From positions 13,578,001-13,642,000 of the forward strand of contig NC_065872.1 of the NCBI RefSeq assembly GCF_933775445.1: a DNA stretch of 64,000 nucleotides, written 5' to 3'. The notes beneath the pieces were generated by a model. The model was not told the DNA's origin. It saw only the letters and a list, made by a program, of their open reading frames with translations, and did not search any database. The position numbers and the translations under genes are program-made. Positions within the stretch are counted from its first letter, which is position 1. Each line of letters begins with the position of its first letter. This document shows positions 59,874 through 64,000 of the stretch, in pieces. Source of the DNA: Argentina anserina. Lineage: Eukaryota > Streptophyta > Magnoliopsida > Rosales > Rosaceae.

Positions 59874-60561
59874 ACTCTGACGCTCTTAATGAGTACATCT
59901 TGGCAGCCGTTTATTACAATGTGAAACATTTGGCTGTTCAATGACAGTAGCCCTTCAACTCTAATGTTTTAGAGTTTGTAAAACTCAAAGTCCGTAATTA
60001 TATACACTTAATATGATTAGTACCAATATAAACACCGGGAAACTTGAGCTAAGTTATTAAATGCATAGTTACTAACCGTGGCACCATTAGGACAGTTGCT
60101 GTTTTTGCTACTTAACTTGCAAGCCCACAAGCCTTGGCATCGAGAGCTCCTCCGACAATGGTTACCCCGCTAACTCCTTCAAAGCTGAACCGGTTGTTAA
60201 CTTTGCCTAATACTCGGTAATCAGGTGAAGCCACTCCATCAATCCGAGAAGTGACATGTGAGCTTTTGCAGTCACCTTTAAAAGACATAGCACCAAGAAA
60301 ATACCTTCCTTTATATATATATATATATATATATATCTCAGAGGAATCGGAGAAGTAGCCACAGGCTGCAGACCAAGAATCAAGAAAAGCTTGGGTTGAA
60401 TCGGTTACACCATTGCGCTTAGCCCCAAACTTCATAACGTTGTATATACTTGTTGTCATCTCCTCACTAGAAGCAGATGAGTGGTATAAACTATGCAGAA
60501 TAATGACCAAAACCGTGGCCAAATAATTTGTAAGCTTAGACATTTCGCTTGATTTGATATT

Positions 60562-63500
60562 TGTCTGAAGGGAGTAATTAAGCAGAGAAAGACTTGGTAA
60601 ACGGTAATTTAGTGGTAAGATACTGATTGTTGCTCTTTGAATTGATTGATTGCATATACTTGTTATAATGGTATATATAGACTAATTCACATTAATCACT
60701 AATCACTCCACTAATCACTCCACTACCCGTGATTCCCTCCACTATTTCTTCATTCATCTACTACCCTCCACTCACACTCCCCCTCAAATTGGCGCATACA
60801 TATCAACCATGCCCAACTTTCCAAGTGAGTCATAAAAAGCTTTCTTAGATACTCCTTTTGTGAGCATATCAGCAAGTTGCTCTTCTGTAGGAACAAAAGG
60901 AAAACTGATGATCTTCGCGTCTAGCTTCTCTTTTATAAAGTGACGATCAACCTCCACATGTTTTGTACGATCATGTTGTACATGATTCTGTGAAATATCA
61001 ATAGCTGCCTTGTTGTCACAGTACAGCTGCATAGCACATTTATGTTTAATACCCAAATCTTGTAGAAAGTTTCTAACCCATAACAATTCGCATACTCCCT
61101 GAGCCATACCTCTGTACTCTGCTTCAGCACTAGATCGAGCTACCACCTTTTGTTTCTTACTCTTCCATGTAACAAGATTACCCCCAACAAAGGTAAAGTA
61201 CCCTGATGTGGATCTCCGATATGTAATATTTCCAGCCCAGTCTGCATCTGTGAAGCCACAAATTTCAAGGATCTTATTGTGATTAGAGAACATTACTCCT
61301 CTCTCCGGAGCTGACTTCAAGTACCTCAAGATCCTTACAACAACATCCATGTTGTCCTCGCTGGGATTATGCATGAACTGACTTACTACACTTACTGCAT
61401 ACGCAACATCTGGTCTGGTATGTGATAGATAAATCAGACGTCCAACTAGCCTCTGATAACGAGGTTTGTCAGTAGGGACTTGATCTGGATACTCTGCTAA
61501 CCGATGGTTCTGCTCGATAGGAGTATCAATGGGAGTGCAATCCAACATACATGTCTCTGTTAGTAGATCAAGGATGTACTTCCTCTGACACAGATAGATA
61601 CCATCACTACCACGGGCTACTTCAATGCCTAAGAAGTACTTGAGTGTACCTAGGTCCTTCATCTCAAACTCTGTGGCAAGCTGTTTCTGTAATCTATCCA
61701 CCTCAACAGTATCATTCCCAGTAACTACCATATCATCAGCATATATAATTAGGGCTGTTACCTTCCCTTGTTGATGTTTGAGAAATAACGTGTGGTCTGA
61801 ATTACTCTGTTTGTAGCCAATCTTCCTCATGAATTGTGAGAATCTTCTAAACCAAGCACGAGGTGACTGTTTAAGACCATACAAAGTCTTTCTCAATCTG
61901 CATACGGAGTTACTTGGAGAAGCGGCCACATATCCAGGCGGAAGATCCATGTATACTTCCTCCGTTAGTTCTCCATGAAGGAATGCATTCTTAACATCAA
62001 ACTGCCTAAGTGGCCAGTTCAAGTTAGTAGTGACATAAAGAAATACCTGGATAGTGTTTATTTTTGCAACATGTGCAAATGTCTCATCATAGTCTATGCC
62101 ATATGTCTGGTGAACCCCTTCGCCACTAAGCGTGCTTTATACCGGCTTATTGACCAATCTGGATTATGCTTCACTGTAAACACCCAACGACATCCTACAG
62201 TCTTATTGCCATATGGTGGAGGTACAAGCTCCCAATTATTGTTCTTTTGTAATGCTTCCATCTCTTCCTCCATTGCTTTCCTCCATTTTGGATCTCCCAA
62301 TGCATCTTGCACTTTGTTAGGTACTGATACAGTAGATATTTGATTCACAAATGACTCATATGACTTAGATAATCTTTTGGTAGATATAAAATTCGCTACC
62401 GGATACTTGGCTTTAGTCTGAAGGGTAGGTTCATATCTTTTTGTTGGTTGACCCCGAGTAGACCTATTTGGCAAAACATATTGTCTACTATTACCTCTAA
62501 TAGAATGACTAACCTCAGGTGAGTGATATTCTGTACCAGGAGAGCATTGGTCAGGGGTATAAATAGTTGTACGGGAGTCATGAGTGGCAGTTGTGTTGTC
62601 AGCTTCTGGTGCCTGAATCTCTTGAGTGACGACCTCAGGTGGTGCCTGTGTGGCTTGGGTAATCTCAACGGAACCTATTACCATATCAACTGACGCACTT
62701 GTCTCCCCCTCTCCATGATACAACTCTTCAAAATATGAATTCTCCCCCTGAAGAGCAGTATCAGAAAAGGGAAAATAACTCATGTCCTCAAAAAAGGTAA
62801 CATCCATAGTAACATAGTACTTCCGAGTAGGGGGATGATAGCACCGGTACCCTTTCTGATGTCCTCCGTAACCAACAAACACACATTTAACCGCCCGGGC
62901 ATCCAACTTAGAACGCTGATGTGGTGGAAGATGAACAAAAGCAACACCACCGAAAACACGGGCAAGAAGATTATGAAAAGAGGGTAATGAGACATGAGAT
63001 GCAAGCACCTCATAGAGAACTTTCCCTTGAAGGACACGAGAGGGAAGACGATTAATAAGGTGGGCGGAAGTAATGACAGCATCACCCCAAAGGTATTTAG
63101 GCATGTGGGCACTAAAACAATACACCGAGCCATGTCAAGTAAATGACGATTTTTTCTTTCAGAAACCCCATTTTGCTCAGGTGTGTAGGGACACGTTGTT
63201 TGAAGAATAATCCCGTGTGTGTTAAAAAACTCCTGAAAGTGATGATTCACATATTCCCCCCCCATTATCAGAACGAAGAACTCGAATGGTGGCATTATAT
63301 TGTGTTTAGACAGAGGTATGAAAGACACGAAAAGCTGGAAAAACCTCATCTTTATTTTTAAGAAGAACAATCCATGAAAGACGTGTGCAGTCATCAATAA
63401 ATGACACAAAATATCGCATGCCTGACACAGTAGACTCTTTAGAGGGTCCCCAAACATCAGAATGAATTAGTTTAAAAGGAAGAAAACTTTTAGTAGAAGT

Positions 63501-64000
63501 ACTATGAGAATAAGTAGATCGATGATTCTTGCCCAAAACACAGGTCTCACAACATAAAGAAGACTCGTCCACACTAATAAACAAAGTAGGCATATATTTT
63601 TTCATAACACTAAAAGATGGATGCCCTAAGCGACGATGCCATAACCAAACTTCACTTAGCTTGTCAGAAGTGGAGAGTAAAGCGGTCCGAGACTGTCCCC
63701 CTGGTTTTCCCCTGCGTATGTCAGATCCAGATGAAACAACCGGCCCCTCAGATACCCCCGACCAATTACCCGTCCGGTGAGACGATCCTGAAAGATCACA
63801 TACATAGGAAAAAATGTTATAGAGCACTGAGCGTCAGCGTTCAATTGGGGAACATATATCAAATGATGAGATAAAGTAGGTACATAGAGTACGTTGTGAA
63901 GCTCTATGGTGGGAGTAATACGAACGGATCCGGACCCTAACACGGGGAATGCCTCACCATTAGCATTAGTAACAGAGGGTACGGGTGGAGGGGACAATAC
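60562..64000 (-). mobile_element. Ty1/copia retrotransposon, 3' two-thirds, mildly decayed
   Basis: Minus-strand order: protease/pre-integrase region (63997 down), HHCC-type LWHRRLGHPSFSVMKK and CETCVLGKNH, integrase (DVWGPS, FVSFIDDCTRLSW, PYTPEQNGVSERKN), integrase tail (KCVFVGYGGHQKGYRCY), RT (NNWELVPPPYGNKTVGCRW, FDVKNAFLHGEL, YADD), RNase H (TDADWAG, AEAEYRGMAQ, LYCDNKAAI) to the stop at 60784. The RT-RNase H part from 62022 to 60784 is a clean 412-codon frame. At least three one-base frameshifts lie upstream (near 62107, 63127 and about 63300). The purine tract TTTGAGGGGGAG precedes the 3' LTR (60776 to about 60562, TGTGAGTGGAGG). The 5' LTR lies beyond the window. Its 3' end is about 20 bp upstream of the polygalacturonase ATG. 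Confidence 0.9.

Larger units (their letters stand above)
53994..60543 (-). pseudogene. Polygalacturonase (glycoside hydrolase family 28), shattered by insertions
   Basis: The family hydrolyses cell-wall homogalacturonan outside the cell. Exon 1 (60543-60077) has a signal peptide (MSKLTNYLATVLVIILHSLY), then YNVMKFGAKRNGVTDSTQAF and an IYIYIYIY run from a TA microsatellite. Exon 2 (about 59985) has LNSQMFHIVINGCQDV, cut by a hAT element. The reading resumes at 57123 with NGNSPNTDGIHV, a frameshift, RDDCVSIGPGTKDFW and GSGHGI. The intron is 56945-56520. IGSLAKDLEEEGVENV and TNGLRIKSWARP follow, with an internal duplication, then SSVKVSDVLYQNIRGTSAT (hAT insert), then KLDCSTANPCNGVRIENVNL and SYC (MULE-MITE), and the tail NVDGTSVGTVKTSSC to the stop at 53994. 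The NTD, DD, GHG and RIK motifs remain; GDD is RDD. Several frameshifts and stops make it non-functional. Confidence 0.9.

Overview
The window is plant nuclear DNA, almost certainly from a woody or herbaceous dicot and probably a rosid. The signs are GT-AG introns in AT-rich DNA, TIR-type resistance-gene fragments (TIR domains are expanded in dicots), an amaranthin-type lectin, and dense Ty1/copia, Ty3/gypsy, hAT and Mutator debris. I cannot fix the family or species from sequence alone.

Only one conserved housekeeping gene looks fully intact: a nine-exon plastid-targeted ABCF protein (ABCF5/GCN5-like, 697 aa) at 3255-7850 (+). The rest is an accessory, transposon-ploughed landscape. From 8.4 to 24.6 kb there are large LTRs, a deleted Ty3/gypsy element, a decayed copia element, and TIR pseudogenes. 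One TIR exon is cut into three pieces by successive insertions. From 24.9 to 30.1 kb lies a decayed copia element containing a 2.0-kb solo LTR with a perfect target-site duplication (TSD). From 31 to 37.8 kb there are MITEs, hAT elements and another long LTR.

The most interesting gene is at 38.4-42.9 kb (-). A TIR domain exon (catalytic Glu retained) splices in phase to an amaranthin/agglutinin lectin exon. Two more tandem lectin exons follow, each with a one-base frameshift. As it stands, a TIR plus single-lectin protein of about 382 aa is encoded. Just 76 bp upstream of its ATG sits a 604-bp Pack-MULE-like element. It carries a captured HSP70 promoter (heat-shock element plus TATA), 5' UTR and exon 1, with terminal inverted repeats (TIRs in the transposon sense) and a 10-bp TSD.

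From 45.4 to 53.9 kb there is a MULE with long inverted ends and a tandem segmental duplication (about 2.9 kb per unit). The duplication copies part of an LTR and a 326-bp hairpin; a hAT element later entered the second unit. From 54.0 to 60.5 kb (-) is a polygalacturonase pseudogene that still shows the NTD, DD, GHG and RIK motifs. It is broken by a MULE-MITE (itself holding a small solo LTR), two hAT elements, a 185-bp tandem duplication, frameshifts, and an organelle-like group II intron fragment inside one of its introns. A copia element (60.6 kb to the window end, -) landed about 20 bp upstream of its ATG.

Working relationships: ABCF5 acts alone. The TIR-lectin and the TIR pseudogenes form a loose TIR cluster (about 13-43 kb). 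Everything else is mobile DNA or gene wreckage.
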